DNA of 64,000 nucleotides from Mesorhizobium sp. B2-1-8 (lineage in GTDB: Bacteria; Pseudomonadota; Alphaproteobacteria; Rhizobiales; Rhizobiaceae), in the NCBI RefSeq assembly GCF_006442545.2, contig NZ_CP083953.1, positions 248,001 through 312,000 of the forward strand, read 5' to 3'. The notes under the pieces are model-generated. The model ran no database searches and was not told the origin of the DNA. It saw nothing but the letters and a program-made list of their open reading frames with translations. Each line of letters opens with the position of its first letter. Position 1 is the first letter of the stretch. The position numbers and the translations under genes are program-made. This document shows, in pieces, positions 49,760 to 59,298 of this stretch.

Positions 49760-51207
49760 TGACCGAGCCTGGATGGAAGAGCGACCGTCACTGCGGCGAC
49801 CGACTGCGGCGGCATAGAAATCTCGAAGCTCGCCGTGTTGGCGTCGTTCTTGATCTCGATCGGTTCGCCCCGGAGCTCTGACCGTCTCTTGAGTTCATCG
49901 ACCGACGCTGCGTCCAAATATTCCGGCTCGCCCAGTTGTTCCCAGTGGCGCTTGGCATTGGCGTGCTCGATATCAATGCGCTGAACCGAGGCGCCCATCC
50001 CCGACGGCGCGGATTCGAGCGCGAAGAGAACCTGCTCCGTTTCAATCGGGTGGCGTGGCAGTCCAAAGTTCGTCAGCACCACCGTGGAGCTTCGGTCGCC
50101 GTGCACGAGCCAAGCATCGACGGTTTCATGGCTGCCCTCGACAGGCAGCATCTGCGTGCCCAGTCGATGCAGCAGCTGGAATGCGCGATACGCGGGCTTG
50201 GCGATCCCGTGGATGTTGAGCAATCCGAACCCTCCCTGGAAGGGGACGGAAGGTAAATAGTTCTCCTCGAAAATGTCTGAGAACGTCCAGTAACTATACC
50301 CCTGAACGAGCCCTCTCGCCTCCATGACCGTCTTGACGATGAACGCGGCGGCATAGGGGTCGTCGTGCATGGCGTCGCGCGGGTTCGACGATGTGCACCA
50401 TTCCGTGTAGTAGAGGGGCAGATCGCCCGCTTGCTTGCGCGCGATGCGGGCTTCGTCGCGCAAGGCGCTGCGCCTGCTCGCGGCAAGCTGTGCCTCGCTG
50501 TCGTCGCCCGGCTTGCCGAAGTCATCGGTTGGGTAATGATGCGTGCTGACGAAATCGGCTGGAAGATTGCTGGTCCGGCAATAGTTCAGAAAATCCTCGA
50601 TCCACGCATTGTCGGCTGTCGCGGGGCCGCCGACCTTGAGCATCTTGTCGACGCCTTTAATGGCTTCGACGGTGTAGCGGTACAGCTCGAAGTAGTCGCT
50701 CTGCTTTCCGCTCCCGAAGGCAGCGAGGTTCGGTTCGTTCCAGACCTCGAAGAACCACTGCCGCACCTCGTCCAGGCCGTAGCGGTCCACCCAGTGGCTC
50801 ACTAGCTTTCGGATCAGCACCGCCCATTGCGCGTGGTCCTTTGGTGGCGTGACATTGGCACCATAATGGAAAACCGTTTGATCGCCCGAGGCCAGGGCGG
50901 ATGGCATGAAGCTCAGTTCGACAAAGGGCCTCATGCCAATGGAAAGAAGAAAATCGAAAATCTGGTCTGCGTTGAAGAATGAATAGAAGAATGTGTCACC
51001 TTCGGCGACGAGCGTCCCCATGTTGTCGCATAAGATACCGTGGAACCTGACATGCCGCATGCCCAACTCGTCATGCGTTTGCTTCAACTGAGTTTGCCAG
51101 TCGGCGCGCAGCGCAAGCGTAGCATGGCCGCTGCCTACCGTGTGCTCCCAGAAATGCGGAAAACTGGTCGCGGGTCCGTTCAGGTCGCTCGAAAACATAG
51201 CCGTCAT
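49756..51207 (-). CDS. GH39 glycoside hydrolase (beta-xylosidase family)
   Basis: 483 residues from ATG 51207. A GH39 TIM barrel: EHTVGSGHATLALRADWQTQ, MRHVRFHGILCDNMGTL, acid/base E158 in FEVWNEPNLAAF, nucleophile E269 in LPLYYTEWCTSS and YSYWTFSDIFEE. A small beta domain follows (AWLVHGDRSSTVVLTNFGLP). GH39 enzymes cut beta-xylosides or other beta-glycosides with retention. Start and stop overlap the neighbours by four bases, so it is translated together with the GMC and GH144-like genes. Confidence 0.85.
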   Translation of the reverse strand: MTAMFSSDLNGPATSFPHFWEHTVGSGHATLALRADWQTQLKQTHDELGMRHVRFHGILCDNMGTLVAEGDTFFYSFFNADQIFDFLLSIGMRPFVELSFMPSALASGDQTVFHYGANVTPPKDHAQWAVLIRKLVSHWVDRYGLDEVRQWFFEVWNEPNLAAFGSGKQSDYFELYRYTVEAIKGVDKMLKVGGPATADNAWIEDFLNYCRTSNLPADFVSTHHYPTDDFGKPGDDSEAQLAASRRSALRDEARIARKQAGDLPLYYTEWCTSSNPRDAMHDDPYAAAFIVKTVMEARGLVQGYSYWTFSDIFEENYLPSVPFQGGFGLLNIHGIAKPAYRAFQLLHRLGTQMLPVEGSHETVDAWLVHGDRSSTVVLTNFGLPRHPIETEQVLFALESAPSGMGASVQRIDIEHANAKRHWEQLGEPEYLDAASVDELKRRSELRGEPIEIKNDANTASFEISMPPQSVAAVTVALPSRLGQ

Positions 51208-52769
51208 AGGAGCCGCTCCTTGATCCGGTCCGCGACACGGAGCGCGTTGGCGATGATGGTCAGTGTGGGATTGACCGCGGCGATCGACGGAAAGAAGCTC
51301 GCATCTGCGAGGTAGAGGTTGTCGAGTTCATGCGCCTTGCAGTCGACGTCGAGGACCGACACTGCGGGATCAGTGCCGAAGCGCGCGGTTCCTGCCTGGT
51401 GCGCGGTTCCGGCAATCGGGATGTCCTGGCTGAGATAGAGCTTGCGTTCCAACAGCAGCGGATGCGCCCCAGCCTTGCCCAATATTTGCTTGAGCTTCTG
51501 CCGGAGCCGGCGGTGCGCCTCCTGATCGCCGTCGGCGAGGTCGAGGACGACCCGCTCGCCATCGTAGCGAATGCGGTTCTCCGGGCGCGGAAGATCCTCG
51601 CTCGACAGCCAGAAATCCATCGAGTGCCGCGCCATTTCATCGAACGGCATCTTCGGCAACCATTCCAGCCACTGGGGCAGCACTTCGCCCCTGATCTGGG
51701 CGCCATGCGACGTCGCGCACATCTGGATCAGGCCGAGCGGGTAGCCCCAGTCATCTTCTGACTCGAAGTAGAAATCAGAGACGGCGAGAGTCTTTTGGAA
51801 AATGGTTTCGTTCGGCTCAAGCATCAGGGCCATCAGCACGGATTGATTGTGCCGCATGTAGTTGCGGCCGACCTGGCCGGAACCGTTGGCCAGGCCGTCG
51901 GGATGCTTGTCGTTCGCGGAGCGCAGCAGAAGCAGCGCCGAGGATAGCGCGCCGCAAGCGACCACCACAATGTCGGCCGTATAGTGCTCCTTCTCGCCGT
52001 AGCGAGTCACGGCCACGTCATTGATCTTCCTGCCCGTCGCATGAGTTCCGAGCCTGGAGACGTAGGCATTGGTGAGCAGCATCAGATTGGGATGCGCCTT
52101 GAGCGCCGGATCGACGCATACGACCTGCGCGTCCGCCTTGCCGTTCAAGAGACAGGGAAATCCATCGAACGCATCGCAGCGAATGCACGTGCTGGTCGGC
52201 GTGACCTTGCCATCCTCCTCATGGAGAAGGATGCCGAGCGGCAGATGAAACGGTCGCAATCCGCCGGCCGCCAAAGCGTCGTGCAGCGCCTGGATGCGCG
52301 GCTCGTGTGAAACGGGCGGATAGGGAAAAGGGCCGCTCGACGGCGGTTCGGTCGGGTCTTCGCCGCGTTGGCCGTGAACGTGAAAGAGCCGTTCGGCCTC
52401 GGCGTAATAGGGTTCGAACGCTTCATATCCCAGCGGCCAGGCGGGAGATATGCCGTCCTTGTGGCGAAGCTCGCCAAAATCGCGTTCGCGCATTCGAAGG
52501 AGCGCCGCGCCATAGACCTTCGAATTGCCTCCGACATAATAATGCAGGCCGGGGCGAAAACTTTTGCCGTCCTTGTCATACCAGATGTCGTTCGCCTGAT
52601 AGGCGGCATCCACGAACACCGCCTGCGCATCCCAGTTGGCGCGCGAGCGCGGCAGATAGCCGCCGCGCTCGATGAGCAAGATGCGCTTGCCCGTCGGCGC
52701 CAGACGTTGCGCTACCGACGCCCCGCCGGGACCGCTGCCAATGACGATGACGTCAAAATGGTCTGTCAT
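51204..52769 (-). CDS. GMC-family FAD oxidoreductase
   Basis: 521 residues from ATG 52769. FAD motif DVIVIGSGPGGASVAQRLAP, LIERGGYLPRSRANWD, the HYYVGGNSKVYGAALLRMRE signature and the C-terminal catalytic His/Asn region (GTAHQAGTARFG and AAVNPTLTIIANALRVADR). Rhizobial GMC enzymes of this group oxidise sugars, polyols or alcohols. A scrambled remnant of a close relative is at 60663-61053. Seven bases separate it from the SDR gene upstream. Confidence 0.9.
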   Translation of the reverse strand: MTDHFDVIVIGSGPGGASVAQRLAPTGKRILLIERGGYLPRSRANWDAQAVFVDAAYQANDIWYDKDGKSFRPGLHYYVGGNSKVYGAALLRMRERDFGELRHKDGISPAWPLGYEAFEPYYAEAERLFHVHGQRGEDPTEPPSSGPFPYPPVSHEPRIQALHDALAAGGLRPFHLPLGILLHEEDGKVTPTSTCIRCDAFDGFPCLLNGKADAQVVCVDPALKAHPNLMLLTNAYVSRLGTHATGRKINDVAVTRYGEKEHYTADIVVVACGALSSALLLLRSANDKHPDGLANGSGQVGRNYMRHNQSVLMALMLEPNETIFQKTLAVSDFYFESEDDWGYPLGLIQMCATSHGAQIRGEVLPQWLEWLPKMPFDEMARHSMDFWLSSEDLPRPENRIRYDGERVVLDLADGDQEAHRRLRQKLKQILGKAGAHPLLLERKLYLSQDIPIAGTAHQAGTARFGTDPAVSVLDVDCKAHELDNLYLADASFFPSIAAVNPTLTIIANALRVADRIKERLL

Positions 52770-52776
52770 CGCGTTT

Positions 52777-53586
52777 TTAACCGTTGGTCGAAAAGCCCGG
52801 AAAGAGGGTCATGCCGCCATCGACGAAGAGCGTGGTGCCCACGACGTAGTCGGACTCGTCGGATGCCAGCCAGACGGCCGCCCGCGCGATGTCTTCCGGC
52901 AGCCCGATCCGCCCGTAGGGGATCAGCGTCAGCAGGCTCTTCAGGGCCTCTGGCGTGTCCCAGGCAGACGTGTTGATGGGTGTCCGTATCGCGCCCGGCG
53001 CAATGGCGTTGACGCGGATGCGTTTGGGGGCAAGCTCCTGGGCCATGCTTTCCATCAGCAGTTTGATGCCGCCTTTCGAGCTGGCGTAATTGGCATGGCC
53101 GGCCCACGGTATCTCCTGATGCACCGAACTCATGCAGATGATCTTGCCGGCCGCGCGCGAGACGGACGAAACGACCCCGCGGCGCAGGAATTCGCGCGTC
53201 GCGGCCCGGGCGCAGAGAAATTGTCCGGTCAGGTTGACAGCGAGGACCTTGTTCCACCCTTCCAGCGTCATCTCGGCAAAGGCGCAATCGCGTTGCAGGC
53301 CGGCATTGGCGACGAGAATGTCGATAGTGCCGAATTCGCGCATGGCGCGCTCGAACATTTCCTCGACCTGATTTTCCGCCGAAACATCAGCCTTGTGCGC
53401 GATAGCCTTGCTGCCGGCCTGATGAAGTTGATCAACGACGGCGTTCGCGGCAGCTTCGCCTTCGACATAGTTCACCACCACATCGGCACCCGCCCTTCCG
53501 AGGGCGATGGCGACGCTCTCGCCGATACCGGAGCTGGCCCCGGTTACGATGGCTTTTTGCCTGGCCAATGGCTTGAACTCGGGCAT
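52777..53586 (-). CDS. SDR-family glucose 1-dehydrogenase-like enzyme
   Basis: 269 residues from ATG 53586 (the frame continues upstream to 53919, but SDR similarity begins at MPEFKPLARQKAIVTGASSG). TGASSGIG cofactor motif, NAGLQ, catalytic serine in ICMSSVHQEIPW and YASSKGG (Y and K), LFVDGGM end. The order and length are those of glucose/ribitol-type dehydrogenases. First gene of the leftward operon SDR, GMC, GH39, GH144-like. Confidence 0.9.
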   Translation of the reverse strand: MPEFKPLARQKAIVTGASSGIGESVAIALGRAGADVVVNYVEGEAAANAVVDQLHQAGSKAIAHKADVSAENQVEEMFERAMREFGTIDILVANAGLQRDCAFAEMTLEGWNKVLAVNLTGQFLCARAATREFLRRGVVSSVSRAAGKIICMSSVHQEIPWAGHANYASSKGGIKLLMESMAQELAPKRIRVNAIAPGAIRTPINTSAWDTPEALKSLLTLIPYGRIGLPEDIARAAVWLASDESDYVVGTTLFVDGGMTLFPGFSTNG

Positions 53587-53701
53587 GGCGGACTTCGAAC
53601 CAGATGCCAATATTGCAGACCCTGAAAACTGCGCGGATGCGAATGAACGCCTCGGAGAAGCAAAAGGTCCGCTCGTTTCGTTACATCGCGATACATGTTC
53701 G

Positions 53702-53728
53702 GGAACAATTTTGTGATGCGTCGGTTCC
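53702..53728. promoter_or_regulatory. Mirror-image pair of EcfG-type promoters
   Basis: Plus strand: GGAAC (53702-53706), N18, TT (53725-53726). Minus strand: GGAAC (53728-53724), N18, TT (53705-53704). Because GGAAC and its inverse are 17 bases apart, each half serves as the other's -10. It could drive both operons of the divergon at once. Leader lengths would be about 110 bp (left) and 115 bp (right). Confidence 0.5.
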
Positions 53729-53845
53729 GAACCAATTGGTGCCTGAACGTATATCCACGGTGACGCGGCCCTCTCGCCCATGGAGTCCGACGCGGCCATG
53801 CGCTGCTCGGCGGGGGTGCCGCCCGTGCATCGAAAGGGTTGTCCG

Positions 53846-54316
53846 ATGCCCGTCCTGATCGCTCTCGCGGTGCGCTGTTTGTTGATAGGGCTCTTTCTGC
53901 CGTTCAGCGCGTTGGACAAGGCGCTGAACTTCAGGCTGGCGATAGATCAGGCATCCCAGGCGGTTCCAAACCGCCCGCTGGCGGCGGCTTTGATCGCCTG
54001 CGGATTTTGCGTCGAGGTCTTCATGTCGCTCGCCATCTTGGGCGGGGTCGCCGATCGACTGGCAGCCTTGATCCTGGCTGGCTACTGCCTCATCACGGCG
54101 CTGTTGTGGAAACAGTTCTGGCGCCAGCCCGACTTTCGGCTGAAGGGCAAGAGCAGCGGCCGGGAAGTCTTTTGGGATTTCCTCAAGAACGTCTCCCTTG
54201 CCGGCGGCTTTCTTCTTCTCGCCTTCGGGTCGAATGCCGTCGGCGTCGAGCATTTCCTGCGTCATCCGCTGGCCTCCTCAAACCCTTATCAGCTGGTTCC
54301 AGGAGAAGCGAAATGA
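53846..54316 (+). CDS. DoxX-like membrane protein
   Basis: 156 residues from ATG 53846 with AAGGG eight bases upstream (ATG 53780 is in frame but has no ribosome site). DoxX family: LIALAVRCLLIGLFLPFSAL, DKALNFRLAIDQASQAVPNR, CGFCVEVFMSLAILGGVADR and LAGGFLLLAFGSNAVGVEHF, with four helices. DoxX proteins are associated with quinone/thiosulphate oxidation or detoxification. First gene of the rightward operon. Confidence 0.8.
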   Translation: MPVLIALAVRCLLIGLFLPFSALDKALNFRLAIDQASQAVPNRPLAAALIACGFCVEVFMSLAILGGVADRLAALILAGYCLITALLWKQFWRQPDFRLKGKSSGREVFWDFLKNVSLAGGFLLLAFGSNAVGVEHFLRHPLASSNPYQLVPGEAK

Positions 54317-54756
54317 GCGCACGGCCAACGGTTCATTATTGCCATCTATGGACGGACGACGATGGCATCAGCCGTCAGACCCAATGCGCGATGACGGAGT
54401 TCGACCTGAAGTCGATAGCGCCACCCGCCGATCCGCAGTGGCAGGGCAAAAAATCGAGCGGTCGGATGACGACGCTTGTCACCGTGCTGCCTGTCGGCTG
54501 GATCGGCACATGGCACGAGAACCCCAAGCCGCAATGGATCGTTCCCCTCTCGGGCCGCTGGTTCGTCGAATCGATGGACGGCGAGCGCGTCGAGATGGGG
54601 CCAGGCGAATTGTCTTTCGGCGGCGATCAGAACTGCCGGGAGGTCGACGGCAAGCGCGGTCACCGATCCGGGACGGCGGGCGATGCGCCTGCCGTGTTGA
54701 TGGTCGTTCAGTTGGAAGACGTGCCCGCGCCATCTCGGCCTTGCGAATTCAGATAG
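54313..54756 (+). CDS. Cupin-like protein
   Basis: 147 residues from ATG 54313, overlapping the DoxX stop. A small beta-barrel: VTVLPVGWIGTWHENPKPQW, IVPLSGRWFVESMDGERVEM, GPGELSFGGDQNCREVDGKR and GHRSGTAGDAPAVLMVVQLE. Histidines (WHEN and GHRSG) fit a cupin metal site. Substrate unknown; likely handles a product of the SDR/GMC route. Confidence 0.75.
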   Translation: MSARPTVHYCHLWTDDDGISRQTQCAMTEFDLKSIAPPADPQWQGKKSSGRMTTLVTVLPVGWIGTWHENPKPQWIVPLSGRWFVESMDGERVEMGPGELSFGGDQNCREVDGKRGHRSGTAGDAPAVLMVVQLEDVPAPSRPCEFR

Positions 54757-54760
54757 TGCG

Positions 54761-55663
54761 ATGAAGAATTTCGACATCATCGATCGACGGTTTTCCCATT
54801 ATATCCTCGAGAATGCGCCGCTCGAGGAACTCGCCGGCGGATTTCGCTGGATCGAGGGGCTGGTGTGGATGGGCGACGCAAACTGCCTCCTGTTCCAGGA
54901 TCTGCCGCGCGACCGGACCATGCGCTGGATCGAAGACGCAAGCGTATCCGTCTATCGCGCTCCCTCGGGCTACGCCAACGGGCAGGCGCGCGACACACAG
55001 GGCCGCCTGATCTCCTGCTCGCACCGCAAGCGGTGCCTGCTTCGGACCGAATGGGACGGCACGGTCACGCGGCTGGTTGATCGGCACGACGGTAAGCGCC
55101 TCAACGCGCCGAACGATGTGGTCGTGAAGTCGGATGGCTCGATCTGGTTCACCGATCCACTTTACGGCATTCAGACCGACTATGAAGGCGGCTGCCAGCC
55201 TTCCGAGCAGCCGCCTGCGCTGTATCGGTTCAATCCGCAAACCAAGCGGATCGCCGTTATGTCCGGCGATTTCGACGGTCCGAATGGCCTCGCATTTTCC
55301 CCTGACGAAAGACGTCTCTACGTTGCCGAAACCGGCGATCAGACCACCGACGATCCCAAGCGGTACATCATGGCCTTCGATGTCGCGCCGGACGGCGCGC
55401 TCGCTAGCGGCGAAATCTTCCATAAGATAGAGCCCGGCTATGCGGACGGGCTGTGCGTCGACGGAGACGGCAACCTTTGGTCCAGCGCGGCGGACGGTGT
55501 TCACTGCATCGCACCGGAGGGCAAACTGCTCGGGAAGATCTTGGTCCCGTACCGCGTTTCCAATCTGACGTTCGGCGGCCCGTTCCGGAACAGGCTCTTT
55601 ATTGGCGGCTCGCACACGCTTTATGCCATCTTCCTCAATCGCCGCGGGGTGTCGTGGCCATGA
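54761..55663 (+). CDS. SMP-30/gluconolactonase family protein
   Basis: 300 residues from ATG 54761. Six-bladed propeller of the SMP-30/Gnl family: metal residue E in GGFRWIEGLVWMGD, RLNAPNDVVVKSDGSIWFTD, FDGPNGLAFSPDERRLYVAE and PGYADGLCVDGDGNLWSSA. These hydrolyse sugar lactones, the products of dehydrogenases such as the SDR and GMC genes across the divergon. Four bases after the cupin gene. Confidence 0.9.
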   Translation: MKNFDIIDRRFSHYILENAPLEELAGGFRWIEGLVWMGDANCLLFQDLPRDRTMRWIEDASVSVYRAPSGYANGQARDTQGRLISCSHRKRCLLRTEWDGTVTRLVDRHDGKRLNAPNDVVVKSDGSIWFTDPLYGIQTDYEGGCQPSEQPPALYRFNPQTKRIAVMSGDFDGPNGLAFSPDERRLYVAETGDQTTDDPKRYIMAFDVAPDGALASGEIFHKIEPGYADGLCVDGDGNLWSSAADGVHCIAPEGKLLGKILVPYRVSNLTFGGPFRNRLFIGGSHTLYAIFLNRRGVSWP

Positions 55664-56547
55664 CCGCCGACGTGCCGTCCATCGAGAGGATCGCCTGTTT
55701 CAGCCTTACGACGGCCGATGCCGAAGGCGGCGCCCGGTTCTACGAAAAAGCCTTCGGCTGTCGCCGACTCGCAAAGGACCGCCTCGGCGGCCCGCAATTC
55801 GAGCAACTGATGGGCCTGAGCGGCGCCGCCGACCGGATCACGCTTGGCATTGGACGCCAGACCATCGAACTCCTGCAGTTCGATCTGTCGGGCGACCCTT
55901 ATCCGTCCGGATCGTCTGCTTCGGACCTGGTGTTCCAGCATTTTGCGATCGCCGTCACAGACATGCACCAAGCCTTTCAACGGCTTTCGACCGTGGCGGG
56001 CTGGACGCCCATCTCCACGGGCGGGCCGCAGCGCCTGCCGGCCTCGTCCGGTGGCGTTACTGCGTTCAAATTCCGAGATCCGGAAGGCCATCCGCTTGAG
56101 TTTCTCCAATTCCGCGGAGGCGGCGACTCGCGCTGGCCGGCAAGCTCGCCTCACGAACCGTGTGTGGGGATCGATCATTCTGCGATAACAATCTCCGACA
56201 CCGATGCCAGTGTCGCCTACTACGAGAACATCGGCCTTAGCGTGTCCGCGCGCTCGTTCAACCACGGGATCGAGCAGGAAAGGCTTGACGACGTGCAAGG
56301 CGCCGAGGTCGACGTGGTTGCGCTCACACCGGTTACCTGCATTCCGCATCTTGAACTGCTATGCTATCGCAAGGCTCAGCGGGCCCCGCTTGTTCATCCT
56401 GCACCTCCCCCAAAAGCCAACGATATTGCCAGCACACGTGTTGTGTACGAGGCTGGCAGAGCATGGAGTGCTGCGGATAGGGGTGTAACGCGCGCCATGC
56501 GCGACCCGGACGGCCATGCTTTCGTGATAGCTTCTCCAAACGCATGA
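55660..56547 (+). CDS. VOC (glyoxalase-fold) protein, two domains
   Basis: 295 residues from ATG 55660, overlapping the previous stop by four bases. Two vicinal-oxygen-chelate modules: ERIACFSLTTADAEGGARFY with EGHPLEFLQFRG, and VGIDHSAITISDTDASVAYY with DPDGHAFVIASPNA. H/E metal positions are present. VOC proteins act as dioxygenases, isomerases or lyases. Last gene of the rightward operon. 56548-56991 has no gene. Confidence 0.8.
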   Translation: MTADVPSIERIACFSLTTADAEGGARFYEKAFGCRRLAKDRLGGPQFEQLMGLSGAADRITLGIGRQTIELLQFDLSGDPYPSGSSASDLVFQHFAIAVTDMHQAFQRLSTVAGWTPISTGGPQRLPASSGGVTAFKFRDPEGHPLEFLQFRGGGDSRWPASSPHEPCVGIDHSAITISDTDASVAYYENIGLSVSARSFNHGIEQERLDDVQGAEVDVVALTPVTCIPHLELLCYRKAQRAPLVHPAPPPKANDIASTRVVYEAGRAWSAADRGVTRAMRDPDGHAFVIASPNA

Positions 56548-56991
56548 ATTTCGCCTCGCCAAGACTCCGGCGAACCTGGTGACGTGTTGATGTGGTTTGA
56601 GCCGTGATACCCGCCCCAGGCCTCGGCTGTCACGTATGGCCTTACATCGGAGCTTGTGCAAAATGGGCAGGGATCCCACCAGCTGTCTCCCTCAATAACG
56701 GCGATTCCAGCTTCTAACGGCGTTTAATTCGTCGATGCAGACCGGGCCGGATGCCGCCCGGGAAAATGGCATCCAACAACGGGGAAGCGTTTCGGCGGAT
56801 TGACAATCCTTACTGGCCGCAGCCGTCAATCCCAATCCTGATCAGGTGTGGCGGGACGGCGTGTTGAGGCTCGGGTGTGGAAGTGTATCATTTTAACACA
56901 ATCGTAAATTTGTAGACTCCCGCGATGCATCGGCAGCTAGTGTCTCCGTCCAGGCTAAGGGTGGGAAAGCTGCGGACCCGGGAGGAAAACG

Positions 56992-57195
56992 ATGTCTGTC
57001 CAAAAAGGCGACTTTCGAACGAACAGAGCCGACTATTTGATCGCCGCGGCGAAAGGCCGATCGGCCGTTGATCTCGGCCGCGATGAGATACTGGAAAGGA
57101 AGTCTCTGTGGCTACGAGATCCGCGTACTGCCAGATTCGGCGCGAATCCGCGTGATAGCGCTCCGGGATCGAGAGGCAGACCCCGCGGCAATTAG
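56992..57195 (+). CDS. Short ORF with strong ribosome site, possibly a 5' stub
   Basis: 67 residues from ATG 56992, directly behind GGGAGGAAAACG. It reads MSVQKGDFRTNRADYLIAAA KGRSAVD then a basic Arg/Pro-rich tail. The good ribosome site and poor second half suggest the start of a gene whose rest was lost. No family recognised. 57196-57391 holds nothing clear. Confidence 0.3.
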   Translation: MSVQKGDFRTNRADYLIAAAKGRSAVDLGRDEILERKSLWLRDPRTARFGANPRDSAPGSRGRPRGN

Positions 57196-57391
57196 CAGCT
57201 CTGGTACTTCCGGCACACCCTGCCTTTGTGCTACCCCAGCTTCGTCCTTATGGATGCCTGCCGATCATTCAGGCAGGGGCGTATATTTGTCGTCAGCCGG
57301 TGCCGTGTTTCTTTCCGAGCCCCCGCCGATTGGTCCGCTGGCACACCCCAAACCCGACGGCTACCGGGCCGCTCCCGTATCGGCACTCCTA

Positions 57392-58250
57392 GGGCGTAGT
57401 GACGATTTAACTACCTGAGCCAGATGGCGATAGCTGCAAGTTTGACAAAGCCCATGAAGTTGGCGAGCAGCTTGTCGTATCGAGTTGCGACGCGGCGGAA
57501 CTGTTTGAGTTTGTTGAAGAAACGCTCGATGATGTTGCGCTCCTTGTAGAGATCAGCGTCGTAGGGACGCTGATGCTTTCGATTGCGCTTGGGCGGGATG
57601 ACGACGTCGGCGCCTATTTCTGCGATCTTTTCAAGCAAATGGTCGGCGTCATAGCCCTTGTCGGCGATCGCTGCGCCGGTCTCGAAGCCGTCGACGAGAT
57701 CATGCGCGAAGGCGATGTCATTACGCTGCCCTGGGCTTGCGATCAGGCGAACCGGTAACCCAAGAGCATCGCCTGCCGCATGGATTTTGGTGCTCAGGCC
57801 GCCGCGAGACCGGCCCAGACCTTGGGCATCCGCCCCCCTTTTGACCGGCGCGCACCGGCGGCGTGCTGATGAGCGCGCACAATGGTCGAGTCGATCATCA
57901 GCCATTCCAGATCGGCTTCGCGCGCAAGAACCATAAGCATCTCGTCGAGAACGCCCATTTCGATCCAGCGATAGTAGCGCCGCTTCACGGATCGATAGTC
58001 GCCGAGCCGCTCGGGTAGATCACGCCAGCGCCCACCCGAGCGGGCCATCCACAGCAGGGCATCGAGGAACTTCCGGTTGTCGGTGCGCGGGCCGCGCTTG
58101 CCCTTCGTACCGCCAGGCACAAAGCCCTTGATCCGTTCCCACTGATCGTCTCGAAGCGCATCGCAGTCCATCGCTGACCTCCAAAAATCAGCGTTGAATC
58201 TGATTTGCCCTTCCTTGGGAATCCCAACCCGTTAAATCGTCACTACGTCC
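57392..58250. mobile_element. IS5-family insertion sequence, complete
   Basis: 859 bp bounded by inverted ends GGGCGTAGTGACGATTTAAC (57392-57411) and, inverted, GGACGTAGTGACGATTTAAC (58250-58231), differing at one base. TA flanks both sides (57390-57391, 58251-58252), a likely 2-bp target duplication. It holds one transposase with a frameshift site. Confidence 0.85.
57411..58171 (-). CDS. IS5-family (IS427-like) transposase with programmed frameshift
   Basis: Two overlapping frames from ATG 58171. Frame one: MDCDALRDDQWERIKGFVPG through LEWLMIDSTIVRAHQHAAGA (first catalytic Asp) to a slippery run AAAAGGGGGG near 57832-57841; frame two continues GRSRGGLSTKIHAAGDALGL, ADKGYDADHLLEKIAEIGAD (second Asp) and NIIERFFNKLKQFRRVATRY (Glu with the Y-R-E-like signature). 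The slip site is that of IS427-group elements, where frameshifting makes the fusion. All catalytic residues are present, so the element may be active. Confidence 0.85.
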
Positions 58251-58548
58251 TAGCGAAGCAGAGTTGGGGATTGCGCGAGAGCAAGCAACGGATGCGTGCG
58301 GCATGCGCGACTTACGTTGCACGGTGCAAACCGCCCTCAGCCCCGCTCTCTTGCCGCAGGATCAGCCGCCGTCCTTCCCCTCAGGCGGCTGCCGTGGGGC
58401 GCCCCTGCTTGCGTTCCACACCAACGCTCTAGTCTGCTCGTCTCCGCTAATGCAGCGCGGGCTGGGACGCCCCATCCGCGTAAATGTCGGCTTGGTCGAA
58501 TGTCTGCCATATTTGGGGTAGACGCTGCGGCACTTGGGGAGAAATCAA

Positions 58549-58758
58549 ATGCCCGCACTCACCTTGGCAGTCGATATTGCAGACGCGGTAGCAGCGGCAA
58601 AGAAGCGTCGGCAGTTTTCGTTTGACCTGCAATCCAAGGCAAAGGAACTGGCGATGGCTCACCCAGATGCGGAAGCCAGCATCGGTGATGTGACAGATGT
58701 CCTCGAAGAGGAGAGCTTGGCCGCTGGCATTGTTCTGGTTTCCGAGCCTGGCAGATAG
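58549..58758 (+). CDS. Small hypothetical protein
   Basis: 69 residues from ATG 58549 with GGGGAG seven bases upstream: MPALTLAVDIADAVAAAKKR, RQFSFDLQSKAKELAMAHPD, AEASIGDVTDVLEEESLAAG. Helical, soluble, no family. 58251-58548 and 58759-59298 contain no gene I can support. Confidence 0.45.
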   Translation: MPALTLAVDIADAVAAAKKRRQFSFDLQSKAKELAMAHPDAEASIGDVTDVLEEESLAAGIVLVSEPGR

Positions 58759-59298
58759 CCGGCCACAGCAGCGTTGGCCCGTGCTGGTAGCTGAGCACGG
58801 GACGAGCGGAAAACCTTTAGCGGCTCTCGCCGTCAAACTTAAACTTGCCATTGCAGACGTAACGATTCCGGCCACTTCCTCACGGTTGCGACCAGTGATG
58901 GGGTCGGTCATCTTAGTGCCATTGATTATCACTGTCACGTTGACCGAGCCGAACTGTTGCTCACACCAGACTTCGGAATGTAGCGGCATGCAGGGAAGGA
59001 CACGGCGAGGCGAAGGGGTGTCCCATTGGTCCCTATCAAGGAGTGCAGGTGATTTCACCGGAGACGGCTATGCCCGCCTTGTTTGAGCGCAGATCATAGC
59101 TGCCCAGCGGAAGCGCAAGTTCGGCGGCAAGTTTCTTCAGCTTTTAACGAGCTGTCGTGTGAAAACGTCTCTTATGCTGCTCGTCATAGGAGCAACTTCT
59201 GTTCCAGTCGAACATGTCGGCCTCCATGAAACGAAACAGGCCCGGCGATCGCTCGCGACCCCAGGCCCATCATCGGTTGGTTTTATCCGGTGAAACGA

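Noticed and set aside
58447..59058. 203-codon leftward frame
   Set aside because: No ribosome site and no recognisable domain; it overlaps the small plus-strand gene at 58549.
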